11,032 bases of DNA from Pseudomonadota bacterium (lineage in GTDB: Bacteria > Bdellovibrionota > UBA1018 > CAIMNF01). The DNA is taken from the NCBI GenBank assembly GCA_027482725.1, contig JAIXVT010000229.1, forward strand, positions 1 through 11,032. Direction: 5' to 3'. Positions 1-6,069 of the stretch are shown here, in pieces (within the stretch, counting starts at the first letter, position 1; each line of letters begins with the position of its first letter). The notes below the pieces were generated by a model. It searched no databases and was not told where the DNA came from. It saw only the letters and a list, made by a program, of their open reading frames with translations. A program made the translations under genes and the position numbers.

Positions 1-356
1 GACATGTTCTCTTGGCCACCGACCACAACACATTTGGAATCGCCAAGAGCGATAGACTGTGCCCCAAGCAAAATGGCCTGCATCCCTGATCCACAAACTT
101 TATTGATCGTGAGAGCAGGTTTTCCATCAGGTATCCCGGCAAAAATTGCGGCCTGACGCGCAGGGGCTTGTCCAACGCCCGCGGTTAAAACTTCACCTAA
201 AATCGTTTCATCTACCCATTCGGGACGAGCCTGAATGTCGTTTAGCGCCCCTTTGATGGCATGAGCCCCAAGCTTTGGTGCCTCGACAGCGGATAATGAA
301 CCTAAAAAACTCCCTATCGGTGTGCGCTTCGCGCTGAATATTGCGATATCTTTCAT
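1..356 (-). CDS. Acetyl-CoA acetyltransferase / 3-ketoacyl-CoA thiolase, N-terminal part (partial)
   Basis: The minus strand from the ATG at 354-356 reads 118 codons to the window edge, so the C-terminal two thirds are missing. The product starts MKDIAIFSAKRTPIGSF and contains NKVCGSGMQA, in which Cys88 matches the nucleophile acylated in thiolases. The following VVGGQENM is the usual GG-x-E-x-M motif. Thiolases condense two acetyl-CoA to acetoacetyl-CoA, or cleave 3-ketoacyl-CoA in beta-oxidation, in the cytosol. The N-terminal sequence resembles the acetoacetyl-CoA (AtoB/PhaA) branch more than FadA, but the His and second Cys that would help decide lie outside the window. An AAGG element lies about 8 bases before the start codon. 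The gene is divergent from the gene at 455. Family assignment is secure; substrate is inference. Confidence 0.93.
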   Translation of the reverse strand, partial: MKDIAIFSAKRTPIGSFLGSLSAVEAPKLGAHAIKGALNDIQARPEWVDETILGEVLTAGVGQAPARQAAIFAGIPDGKPALTINKVCGSGMQAILLGAQSIALGDSKCVVVGGQENM

Positions 357-381
357 GGGGAAACCTTACCAAGAGCGGGTG

Positions 382-410
382 TTGAAACCAACCCTGTTTT
401 CACGTACAAT
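382..410 (+). promoter_or_regulatory. Sigma-70-like promoter for the 455-1153 gene
   Basis: A TTGAAA hexamer (382-387) and a TACAAT hexamer (405-410) are separated by exactly 17 bases. They match the housekeeping -35 and -10 consensus at 4/6 and 5/6 positions. Transcription would start near 417, leaving a leader of roughly 38 bases before the GTG at 455. I could not find an equally convincing minus-strand promoter for the divergent thiolase gene. The site is predicted from sequence only. Confidence 0.6.
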
Positions 411-443
411 TTGGTCTAGTTTTAAGCTGTTTCAATGACTTTC

Positions 444-449
444 AAGGAG
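444..449 (+). promoter_or_regulatory. Shine-Dalgarno site deciding the GTG start at 455
   Basis: AAGGAG at 444-449 lies 5 bases before the GTG at 455-457. This is the strongest ribosome binding site in the window. It supports GTG as the true start over any downstream ATG. Confidence 0.7.
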
Positions 450-454
450 TTGCC

Positions 455-1153
455 GTGTCTTATTCGTCTTTTCATTTACCGTTCCGTTTAGAATCAAAAA
501 TCGAAAGCGCTCGAGCAAAAGCGACGGATCTTCCTCACGATTACCTAAGACTCGTGGAACAAAGCGCAACGGAACAGTTCCAAGAAACACTCGCGGAATT
601 TAGACAGGACTACCCGGAAGTTCAATTTCAAGCGCGGGGAGACATTAACGGCGAAGAAGTCATTTTGGGATTGTCGCTCAATTTTGGAGCCACCGTTTTG
701 AACGCGGTCACGGTGTACTCGAGCGCTCCGTTTTTAGCTCATCAAGACCGACCTAGCTTGGAACAAACCTTAAACGCGGTCGTTGATGCTGCATCCACGG
801 TCTTTGTGGCGCTCACCGAAACTCCCGAAAAACGCGATGCTTTGCGGGATAGGTCTTGGATGAATCAAGACACCACGCCCATCGAATGGACAAAAGTAGA
901 AACCCATTTAAAGGACAATTTAACGGGTGGACCGGCCCTGTCTGTGTTTGTCCGCTGTGAAGGGACGAATTTTGTTTTGGAATCCGCAACAGAAGCGTGG
1001 TTAAACGCCAATGACCCTGACCGTACTGCAACTCCCGACAATTCAACTGGTTTCGGGGATTTTGATCAAGAGGCGGAGTCTTTTTTCGAGGAGCGTTTAG
1101 ACCGCATCCAAAGTGCAAAATCCGGTGCCGCCGGTACACCAAACATGCATTAG
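455..1153 (+). CDS. Conserved-looking hypothetical protein, 232 aa, function unknown
   Basis: I do not recognise this protein. It begins at a GTG with a strong AAGGAG ribosome binding site and a good promoter upstream, so the gene itself is credible. There is no signal peptide and no membrane segment, so it is probably cytosolic. Residues 25-55 are charged and predicted helical. Residues 55-90 look like beta strands (QFQARGDINGEEVILGLSLNF), followed by a helix-rich stretch around 100-130. The tail after about residue 185 is acidic and rich in D, E, S, T and G, ending in a short charged helix, and is probably flexible. There is a single Cys near residue 169 and no obvious catalytic or nucleotide-binding motif. 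It is transcribed away from the thiolase and towards the 1286-2137 gene, and neither neighbour suggests a role. Confidence 0.8.
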   Translation: MSYSSFHLPFRLESKIESARAKATDLPHDYLRLVEQSATEQFQETLAEFRQDYPEVQFQARGDINGEEVILGLSLNFGATVLNAVTVYSSAPFLAHQDRPSLEQTLNAVVDAASTVFVALTETPEKRDALRDRSWMNQDTTPIEWTKVETHLKDNLTGGPALSVFVRCEGTNFVLESATEAWLNANDPDRTATPDNSTGFGDFDQEAESFFEERLDRIQSAKSGAAGTPNMH

Positions 1154-1285
1154 CCCGAGAGCATTTGGGTCTTGACCTCGGTCCAAAAAATACTCAGACT
1201 CGACGATTTGTTTTCTTGAATTCTGTTTTCTTGAGTGCTGTTCTCGAGATCTCAATAAGCTCAATGAGATCGAGCATCCACAACA

Positions 1286-2137
1286 CTAAAAATCCCCGTC
1301 ATCAAACTCTTCAGATCCGCCTTTGCGTACCGATCCAATCAAAGAATCAATCGAATCGTTATCGTACTCGCCGTCATCTAGAGATTCGTCAAGCTCAAGA
1401 TCACGGATCACTTTTGCAAAAGATGCTTCGGTATTCAAATCTTGCCGAATCATCTCGATATACTTATCCGGGTACTTGGTCACGAGTTCATCAATGTAGC
1501 GATTGAGCTTTCCTTCTTTGATGATCATCTCTTTACGCTTGATACGCTTCCAGTTTTTGATGTAATGCAGCCGACAGTAACCGACAGAGGTAGCAAAGTT
1601 TTCACAACCCGGCTCACGACACATTTTCTCTTCGGTGTACAAATTTGCGGGTACAGCCGCTTTTTTTACCGATGCCACAACGGCTGTCTGTACGGTTTGC
1701 AACATTGCCGAAGTCCCCGATCCGGCAACCAAAGCTGTTGTTGACTTTGACATCACCGCGACTTGTGGAGAATTCCCTTTAGACGGGCCAGGCACAGATT
1801 TTTTGGGCGGCGTTTGCGCAGCCCCAAGACTCGGCTTTCCTGAAACCGGCTTATTCCCAGGTTTGACCGGGGAGGACTGGGGTTTGGCGGGTTCAAATTT
1901 TTTTTCAAACTTCTTTTTTGCGGGGTTCTTGAAATTTACGGGTGCACGATTTTTTTGTTTCATGAAATTAGACTTAGCTTGTGGCGTTACAGCGGGTTTA
2001 GGGGACGGAGTTTTTGATCCGGGAGTTGATCCACTCCCCTGAGACTTTACAGAGGGTCTGACCAAAGACTTTCCTGCAGGGGATACCGCAGATTTTTGTT
2101 TTTTAACATTTTTAGTTGAAGGCTTGTTTTTAGACAT
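1286..2137 (-). CDS. Hypothetical protein: basic disordered N-terminus, C-x4-C-x9-C-x2-H motif, acidic tail
   Basis: The 283-aa product starts at the ATG at 2135-2137, with GGAA about 8 bases upstream. Three parts are visible. Residues 1 to about 125 are very rich in Lys, Pro, Ser, Gly and Ala with almost no hydrophobic core, so they are highly basic and likely disordered. Residues 173-191 carry Cys173, Cys178, Cys188 and His191 in the pattern CREPGC...GYCRLH, followed by a Trp and a basic helix (KNWKRIKRKE). This resembles the small C-x4-C...G-x-C-x2-H zinc-knuckle-like motif found in various bacterial and phage DNA-associated proteins. Residues 247-283 are strongly acidic. The layout suggests a nucleic-acid-binding or chromosome-associated protein, but that is inference and I cannot name a family. 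It is divergent from rpmF across 113 bases. The low-complexity half may give spurious database hits. Confidence 0.85.
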   Translation of the reverse strand: MSKNKPSTKNVKKQKSAVSPAGKSLVRPSVKSQGSGSTPGSKTPSPKPAVTPQAKSNFMKQKNRAPVNFKNPAKKKFEKKFEPAKPQSSPVKPGNKPVSGKPSLGAAQTPPKKSVPGPSKGNSPQVAVMSKSTTALVAGSGTSAMLQTVQTAVVASVKKAAVPANLYTEEKMCREPGCENFATSVGYCRLHYIKNWKRIKRKEMIIKEGKLNRYIDELVTKYPDKYIEMIRQDLNTEASFAKVIRDLELDESLDDGEYDNDSIDSLIGSVRKGGSEEFDDGDF

Positions 2138-2194
2138 GACTTTATTCCGGTTTGCCGAAACCCAGCGCTACGGTCAAGCAAAAAGGAATTAAGA

Positions 2195-2200
2195 TTGACA
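2195..2200 (+). promoter_or_regulatory. Possible -35 element of the rpmF promoter
   Basis: A perfect TTGACA lies 50 bases before the rpmF ATG, in the divergent gap where a promoter is expected. No good -10 hexamer follows at 16-18 bases; the best nearby sequences, around 2218-2226, match TATAAT poorly. The placement is suggestive, but the promoter is incomplete by consensus. Confidence 0.35.
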
Positions 2201-2250
2201 TAAACTGAAGAATCACGGAACCTAAGCCTCTTTGAAAGGATTTTAGGATC

Positions 2251-2451
2251 ATGGCAGTCCCTAAGAAAAAAAGTTCTCGTTCACGTCGTAACATGCGTCG
2301 CTATTCGGCGGCCTACAAACTTGAAGCGGTAGCGGACACCACTTGTGCGTTCACGAACACCAAAGTTCGTAGCCATACGGTCTCCATCAAAGCGATCCGT
2401 GAAGGCTTGTACACGCCCCGTGCTAAGACGACCACCGCTAAGAACGCTTAA
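2251..2451 (+). CDS. rpmF: 50S ribosomal protein L32
   Basis: The 66-aa product opens with MAVPKKKSSRSRRNMRR, the hallmark N-terminus of bacterial L32, a small basic protein of the large ribosomal subunit. AAAGGA lies 10 bases before the ATG. Many L32 proteins carry four zinc-binding cysteines in the second half. Here only Cys32 remains and the following positions are Thr, His and Ser, so this is a zinc-free form. The C-terminal extension (PRAKTTTAKNA) is basic and rich in Thr and Ala. rpmF usually leads a plsX-fabH-fabD operon. Here fabD follows directly, separated by a terminator, and plsX and fabH are missing. Confidence 0.97.
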   Translation: MAVPKKKSSRSRRNMRRYSAAYKLEAVADTTCAFTNTKVRSHTVSIKAIREGLYTPRAKTTTAKNA

Positions 2452-2480
2452 ATCGATCTTGGTTTAAATTTAATCTATTT

Positions 2481-2516
2481 AAAAAACCACGGAGGCTTGC
2501 TTTCGTGGTTTTTTTA
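2481..2516 (+). terminator. Intrinsic terminator after rpmF
   Basis: AACCACG (2485-2491) pairs with CGTGGTT (2504-2510) around a 12-base loop. The stem is extended by A-T pairs, because the left arm is preceded by As and the right arm runs into a seven-T tract (2509-2515). The structure ends about 18 bases before the fabD ATG, so it could also act as a partial terminator or attenuator for fabD. Confidence 0.85.
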
Positions 2517-2533
2517 TTCAAACTCTAAGCACA

Positions 2534-3553
2534 ATGACTACCACAAATAAATGGGTTGGCCTTTTTCCTGGCCAAGGATCGCAAACTGTAGGTATGGGAA
2601 AATCTCTCGTGGAGAATTTTCCCGTAGCCAAACAAACCTTCGAAGAAGCCGAGGAAGCACTCAAGATAAAACTCCGCTCCATCTGTTTTGATGGACCAGA
2701 ATCTGAACTGACTCAATCGGAAAATACCCAACCGGCCATTGTCACGACTTCGGTGGCCACCGCCCGAGTAGTGCGATCTCTTTACGGGATTGAGCCCGAT
2801 CTTGTGCTTGGTCACTCTTTAGGGGAATATGCGGCGCTTGTTGTCGCTGGGGCGCTCCCGTTTGCCACCGCAGTAACTTGGGTAAGAGCGCGCGGACAAG
2901 CGATGCAACGCGCGGTTCCTGTAGGACAAGGTGCTATGGCCGCAATTTTAGGGGCCGAGCGGACGCAGCTCGAAGAATGGTGCAAATCCGCATCGGCGGC
3001 AACAAAAGAAGCGCGTGCGGCTTCGCCCGAAAAAGCCCAGATGTTTGCCGTTGCGCCCACCGTAGAAATCGCTAACGACAATGCCCCGGGGCAAATTGTT
3101 GTATCTGGATCCGTCGATGCCGTAGACCAACTTGAGACCATGATTAAAGCCGCCGGAGTGCGCGGCATCCTTGCGAAAAGATTAAATGTAAGTGCCCCGT
3201 TTCACTGCTCACTGATGAAACCCGCGCGAACGGAAATGGAAACGCTGTTTGCTCGTGATGCAAAAAAGGTTTCCGACCTCAAAACGGCCTACATCCCCAA
3301 CCGCACCGCGCGAATCACACGTGAATCAGGCGTAATTCTGCCCTTATTGGCCGAACAAGTGGACCACCAGGTACGTTGGGTGGAAAGCTTTGAAACCGTG
3401 ATGAGCGCCGGGTACACCCAAGCCATCGAGTTTGGTCCTGGAAAAGTGCTCCAAGGTTTAGCTAAACGGATTTGCAAAGGAAAAACAGAAATCAACGTGG
3501 TCAGCGTGTTTGACCTCGAATCCCTTACCCAAAACGAAGGACAATTGAAATGA
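2534..3553 (+). CDS. fabD: Malonyl-CoA:ACP transacylase
   Basis: This enzyme moves malonyl from CoA to ACP, supplying the extender unit for type II fatty-acid synthesis in the cytosol. The N-terminus carries the family motif LFPGQGSQTVGMG (residues 10-22). GHSLGEY (93-99) holds the nucleophile Ser95. Arg120 in VRARGQAMQ would bind the malonyl carboxylate. His224 in SAPFHCSLM is the catalytic histidine, and FGPGKVLQGLAKR is the usual C-terminal motif. At 339 residues it exceeds the typical 305-315. The extra length is mostly an Ala/Lys/Glu-rich segment around residues 150-173, before the conserved NAPGQIVVSG. The ATG at 2534 gives the normal N-terminus but has no recognisable Shine-Dalgarno sequence. 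Its TGA overlaps the fabG ATG (ATGA), implying coupled translation. Confidence 0.97.
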   Translation: MTTTNKWVGLFPGQGSQTVGMGKSLVENFPVAKQTFEEAEEALKIKLRSICFDGPESELTQSENTQPAIVTTSVATARVVRSLYGIEPDLVLGHSLGEYAALVVAGALPFATAVTWVRARGQAMQRAVPVGQGAMAAILGAERTQLEEWCKSASAATKEARAASPEKAQMFAVAPTVEIANDNAPGQIVVSGSVDAVDQLETMIKAAGVRGILAKRLNVSAPFHCSLMKPARTEMETLFARDAKKVSDLKTAYIPNRTARITRESGVILPLLAEQVDHQVRWVESFETVMSAGYTQAIEFGPGKVLQGLAKRICKGKTEINVVSVFDLESLTQNEGQLK

Positions 3554-4311
3554 GTACTTCAAACGTTATTCATCTGAATGGAAAATCGGCGTTGGTTACC
3601 GGCGGATCACGGGGAATCGGCGCCGCAATAGCGGAAACGCTTGGGCGTGATGGTTATCACGTGTACGTCAACTATGTCGCCAACGAAGCGCGGGCGATTG
3701 AAGTCGTAAAAAAAATCGTCGATGGAGGCGGAAGCGCTGAACCTCTCCGCTTTGATATCGCTTCGGAACCCGAAATCGTCAGTGCGTTTGAGTGGATCGC
3801 AAAAGCGCCACATGCACTCGAGGTTTTAGTGAACAATGCCGGCATCTCCGAGGACGGCTTGATTCTTCGATTGAAAAAAGAATAACTGGAACGCACTTTA
3901 AACACCAACTTGATCGGCGCAATTTTATGTGGACGTGAAGCGGCCAAACTCATGATGAAAAAACGATCGGGAGCGATTATCAACATTTCCTCTGTTGTTG
4001 GAGAAATGGGGAATGCGGGACAAGTGTCCTACTCTGCCGCTAAAGCAGGGATGATCGGTTTTACAAAAAGCTTGGCAAAAGAACTGGCTTCCCGGAACGT
4101 GCGCGTTAACGTGGTCACTCCTGGGTACATTAAAACTGATATGACCGGCGCTTTGAACGAAGCGCAACAAAAAGCAATTATCGACGGAATCCCCCTGCAA
4201 AGCTTGGGCGAGGCCCAAGACATCGCAGACGGTGTTGCTTTTTTAGCAAGCCAGAGAGCGCGATACATCACGGGGCAAACTCTGGCGATAAACGGCGGAC
4301 TCTATATATAA
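3550..4311 (+). pseudogene. fabG: 3-oxoacyl-ACP reductase gene interrupted by one in-frame stop codon
   Basis: FabG is the NADPH-dependent short-chain reductase of fatty-acid elongation. The first 111 codons give TGGSRGIG (residues 17-24, cofactor loop) and VNNAGIS (94-100). Codon 112 is TAA (3883-3885). Reading straight on in the same frame continues the family without a gap: LERTLNTNL with Asn120, INISSVVG with Ser148, and YSAAKAG with Tyr161 and Lys165. It ends in GQTLAINGGLYI at a second TAA. The Asn-Ser-Tyr-Lys tetrad is complete and the total of 253 codons is normal, so a single substitution explains the break; CAA or GAA to TAA would fit. Neither fragment alone could be active, and the second has only a TTG as a possible in-frame start, which lies past Asn120. 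AAGGA at 3537-3541 and an ATGA overlap with fabD mark the start. This is either a recent nonsense mutation or a sequence error. Confidence 0.93.
3883..3885 (+). other. Premature in-frame TAA inside fabG
   Basis: The codons around it are GAA TAA CTG, and homology to FabG proteins resumes at the very next codon in the same frame. TAA is the normal terminator of rpmF, acpP, fabF and of fabG itself in this window. A reassigned TAA codon is therefore not a reasonable explanation. Confidence 0.93.
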
Positions 4312-4340
4312 ATTTATTTAGTTTAAATATTAAGTGAAAT

Positions 4341-4362
4341 CGTGTTTTATACACGTTTTTTT
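4341..4362 (+). terminator. Intrinsic terminator after fabG
   Basis: CGTGT (4341-4345) pairs with ACACG (4351-4355) around a 5-base loop and is followed by seven Ts (4356-4362). The stem is short and AT-rich DNA surrounds it, so termination may be incomplete. It separates fabG from the predicted acpP promoter, whose -35 overlaps the end of the T tract. Confidence 0.6.
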
Positions 4363-4388
4363 GGACTTTTTTGCCGTTTTCCTATATT
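4361..4388 (+). promoter_or_regulatory. Predicted acpP promoter
   Basis: TTGGAC (4361-4366) and TATATT (4383-4388) are 16 bases apart, matching the sigma-70 -35 and -10 consensus at 4/6 and 5/6. Transcription would begin near 4395, giving a leader of about 20 bases that contains only the purine-rich ribosome binding site (4401-4410). A dedicated promoter fits the high demand for ACP. Confidence 0.55.
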
Positions 4389-4415
4389 TTTTAACCACAC
4401 AAAGAAAGAGAATTT

Positions 4416-4667
4416 ATGACGACTGTAAACATTGAAGAAAAAGTGAAATCTATTATCGTTGAGCAACTCGCGGTAGAAGCCGATAAAGTAAAAAAAGAAG
4501 CGTCTTTTATCGAAGATCTTGGGGCCGACAGCTTGGACATCGTCGAGCTAGTAATGACCATGGAAGAAGAATTCGACATGGACATCCCCGATGAAGAAGC
4601 TGAAAAAATGAAAACTGTTGCAGATGTCATCAACTACATCTCCGCTAAACAGAACGCAAACCACTAA
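4416..4667 (+). CDS. acpP: Acyl carrier protein
   Basis: ACP carries growing acyl chains on a 4'-phosphopantetheine arm for the Fab enzymes and for lipid A and phospholipid synthesis. The 83-aa acidic product has the invariant GADSLD motif, with Ser39 as the phosphopantetheine attachment site. Helix II continues as IVELVMTMEEEFDMDIPDEEAE, the surface that docks partner enzymes, and the C-terminus is ADVINYIS. The length is normal for the family. A purine-rich AAAGAAAGAG ends 5 bases before the ATG. The gene sits between fabG and fabF as in most bacteria, but it is isolated by its own promoter and by terminators on both sides, suggesting independent, strong expression. Confidence 0.98.
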   Translation: MTTVNIEEKVKSIIVEQLAVEADKVKKEASFIEDLGADSLDIVELVMTMEEEFDMDIPDEEAEKMKTVADVINYISAKQNANH

Positions 4668-4688
4668 TTTTTTCCTCCATTAGCCTTT

Positions 4689-4726
4689 AAAAAACGCCTG
4701 ATCGACTTTGTTGATCAGGCGTTTTT
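4689..4726 (+). terminator. Intrinsic terminator after acpP
   Basis: A perfect nine-base stem, CGCCTGATC (4695-4703) with GATCAGGCG (4713-4721), surrounds a 9-base loop. It is flanked by six As on the left and five Ts on the right, extending the helix. It is the strongest terminator in the window. It ends 20 bases before the fabF ATG, leaving almost no room for a conventional promoter and leader. Confidence 0.9.
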
Positions 4727-4746
4727 CATTTACACTCAAGTTCACT

Positions 4747-6066
4747 ATGTCAGCAAAAAAACGCGTTGTAGTTACCGGTATCGGAATCATCTCTCCACTT
4801 GGATTAAACGCTAAGGAATCCTGGACAAATGCGATCGAGGGAAAATCCGGGATCGGGAAAATTTCACTTTTTGACACCAAGGACTGCGCTTGCCAAATTG
4901 CGGGCGAAGTAAAAAATTTCGAAGCTTCAAAGACCCTTGCAACTCCGCTCTATCCTCGCGGCAAAGACCATCCACCCGTGACCCAGGCGGTTCTTCCTAA
5001 AGAAGCCAAACGTATGGGGAGATTTATTCACTTTGCGCTGAACGTGGCTTGTGAAGCCTATACGGATTCAGGGCTAGATTCAGTCCGCAATGAAGGTAAA
5101 CTTGATCCGACCGAAATCGGTGTGAACTTTGGCGTGGGAATCGGCGGCATGCCCGAAATCGAAGAAGTCCATACGGCGCTCATGGAAAAAGGATTCAAAC
5201 GGATTACCCCGTTTTTTATTCCTCAGGTCATTGCCAACTTGGCGCCCGGTCACATTTCCATTTTACTCAACGCGCAGGCATCCAATTTTGCAACGGTTTC
5301 AGCTTGTGCATCCAGTGCTCACGCTATTGGAGAATCCACACGCATGATTCAGCGCGGGGAAGCCAAAGTCATGATCACCGGTGGTGCGGAAGCTACCGTG
5401 TGTGGTCTCGGCATCGGAGGATTTGCATCGATGAAAGCACTCTCCACACGCAATGATGCACCAGAAAAAGCATCTCGCCCTTACGATAAAAATCGTGACG
5501 GATTCGTTATGGGAGAAGGAGCAGCATGTTTAATTCTAGAGGACTACGAATTCGCTAAAGCACGTGGGGCGAAAATTTACGCGGAAATCACGGGTTATGG
5601 GAGCACTTCAGATGCATTCCACATCACACAACCCTTGGAAGACGGCAGTGGGGGTTACCGTGCGATGGAAATTGCAGTCAAAGACGCAGGACTCAAGCCT
5701 TCCGAAATCAACTACGTGAATGCTCACGGGACATCAACACCTCTTGGCGATGCCCAAGAAGCCAAAGCGATAGCGAGATTGGTTGGAGTACGTCCTGATT
5801 TTTTTGTGAGTTCCACAAAATCGATGACGGGTCACCTCCTCGGTGCGGCGGGCGCCCTAGAAGCAGCATTCACGGTAATGGCGATTAAAGACCAAATCGT
5901 TCCACCGACACTCAACTTAGACGACATGGATGATGAGTGCCGAGCAACCGGCTTAAACTTTACACCTCATCGCGCTGTAAAAACCCGTGTAAAGCACGCA
6001 CTCTCGAATAGTTTTGGATTTGGTGGTACCAACGCTTCTCTTTGTATCAGCGAATACAAGGCTTAA
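4747..6066 (+). CDS. fabF: 3-oxoacyl-ACP synthase II (beta-ketoacyl-ACP synthase)
   Basis: This condensing enzyme extends acyl-ACP by two carbons using malonyl-ACP. The start is placed at the ATG at 4747, giving MSAKKRVVVTGIGIISPLG, the standard N-terminus. A longer reading from a TTG at 4708 would begin inside the acpP terminator. The Cys-His-His triad is complete: Cys187 in TVSACASSAH, His327 in VNAHGTSTPLGD and His363 in TGHLLGAAGA. The glycine-rich NSFGFGGTNASL is near the end. The product has 439 residues against about 412 in E. coli. The extra residues lie in one segment around 60-87 (including TPLYPRGKDHPP), before the helix that starts at KEAKRMGRF. No clear Shine-Dalgarno sequence precedes the ATG. 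FabB is the alternative, but length and sequence favour FabF. Confidence 0.97.
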   Translation: MSAKKRVVVTGIGIISPLGLNAKESWTNAIEGKSGIGKISLFDTKDCACQIAGEVKNFEASKTLATPLYPRGKDHPPVTQAVLPKEAKRMGRFIHFALNVACEAYTDSGLDSVRNEGKLDPTEIGVNFGVGIGGMPEIEEVHTALMEKGFKRITPFFIPQVIANLAPGHISILLNAQASNFATVSACASSAHAIGESTRMIQRGEAKVMITGGAEATVCGLGIGGFASMKALSTRNDAPEKASRPYDKNRDGFVMGEGAACLILEDYEFAKARGAKIYAEITGYGSTSDAFHITQPLEDGSGGYRAMEIAVKDAGLKPSEINYVNAHGTSTPLGDAQEAKAIARLVGVRPDFFVSSTKSMTGHLLGAAGALEAAFTVMAIKDQIVPPTLNLDDMDDECRATGLNFTPHRAVKTRVKHALSNSFGFGGTNASLCISEYKA

Positions 6067-6069
6067 TTC

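Noticed and set aside
1248..1271. Inverted repeat GATCTCA/TGAGATC between the convergent genes as a terminator
   Set aside because: Seven-base stem with a 10-base loop, but no T tract follows on either strand at the right distance. It may be chance.
1635..2042. Open frame on the plus strand opposite the 283-aa gene
   Set aside because: It reads the complement of a low-complexity Lys/Pro/Ser/Gly-rich stretch, giving long Phe/Gly/Leu runs; no ribosome binding site and no family resemblance.
3883..3885. Programmed readthrough or a genetic code with TAA reassigned
   Set aside because: TAA ends several other intact genes here at the expected positions. Nothing after the codon (no stem-loop or known readthrough context) supports recoding.
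3910..4311. A separate short-chain reductase gene starting at the TTG at 3910
   Set aside because: It is in the same frame as the upstream fabG part, homology runs across the stop without a gap, and it would lack the cofactor-binding half. It is the second part of the broken fabG.
4708..4746. Longer fabF start at the TTG at 4708
   Set aside because: It would begin inside the loop of the acpP terminator and add residues absent from all FabF proteins; the ATG at 4747 gives the normal N-terminus.
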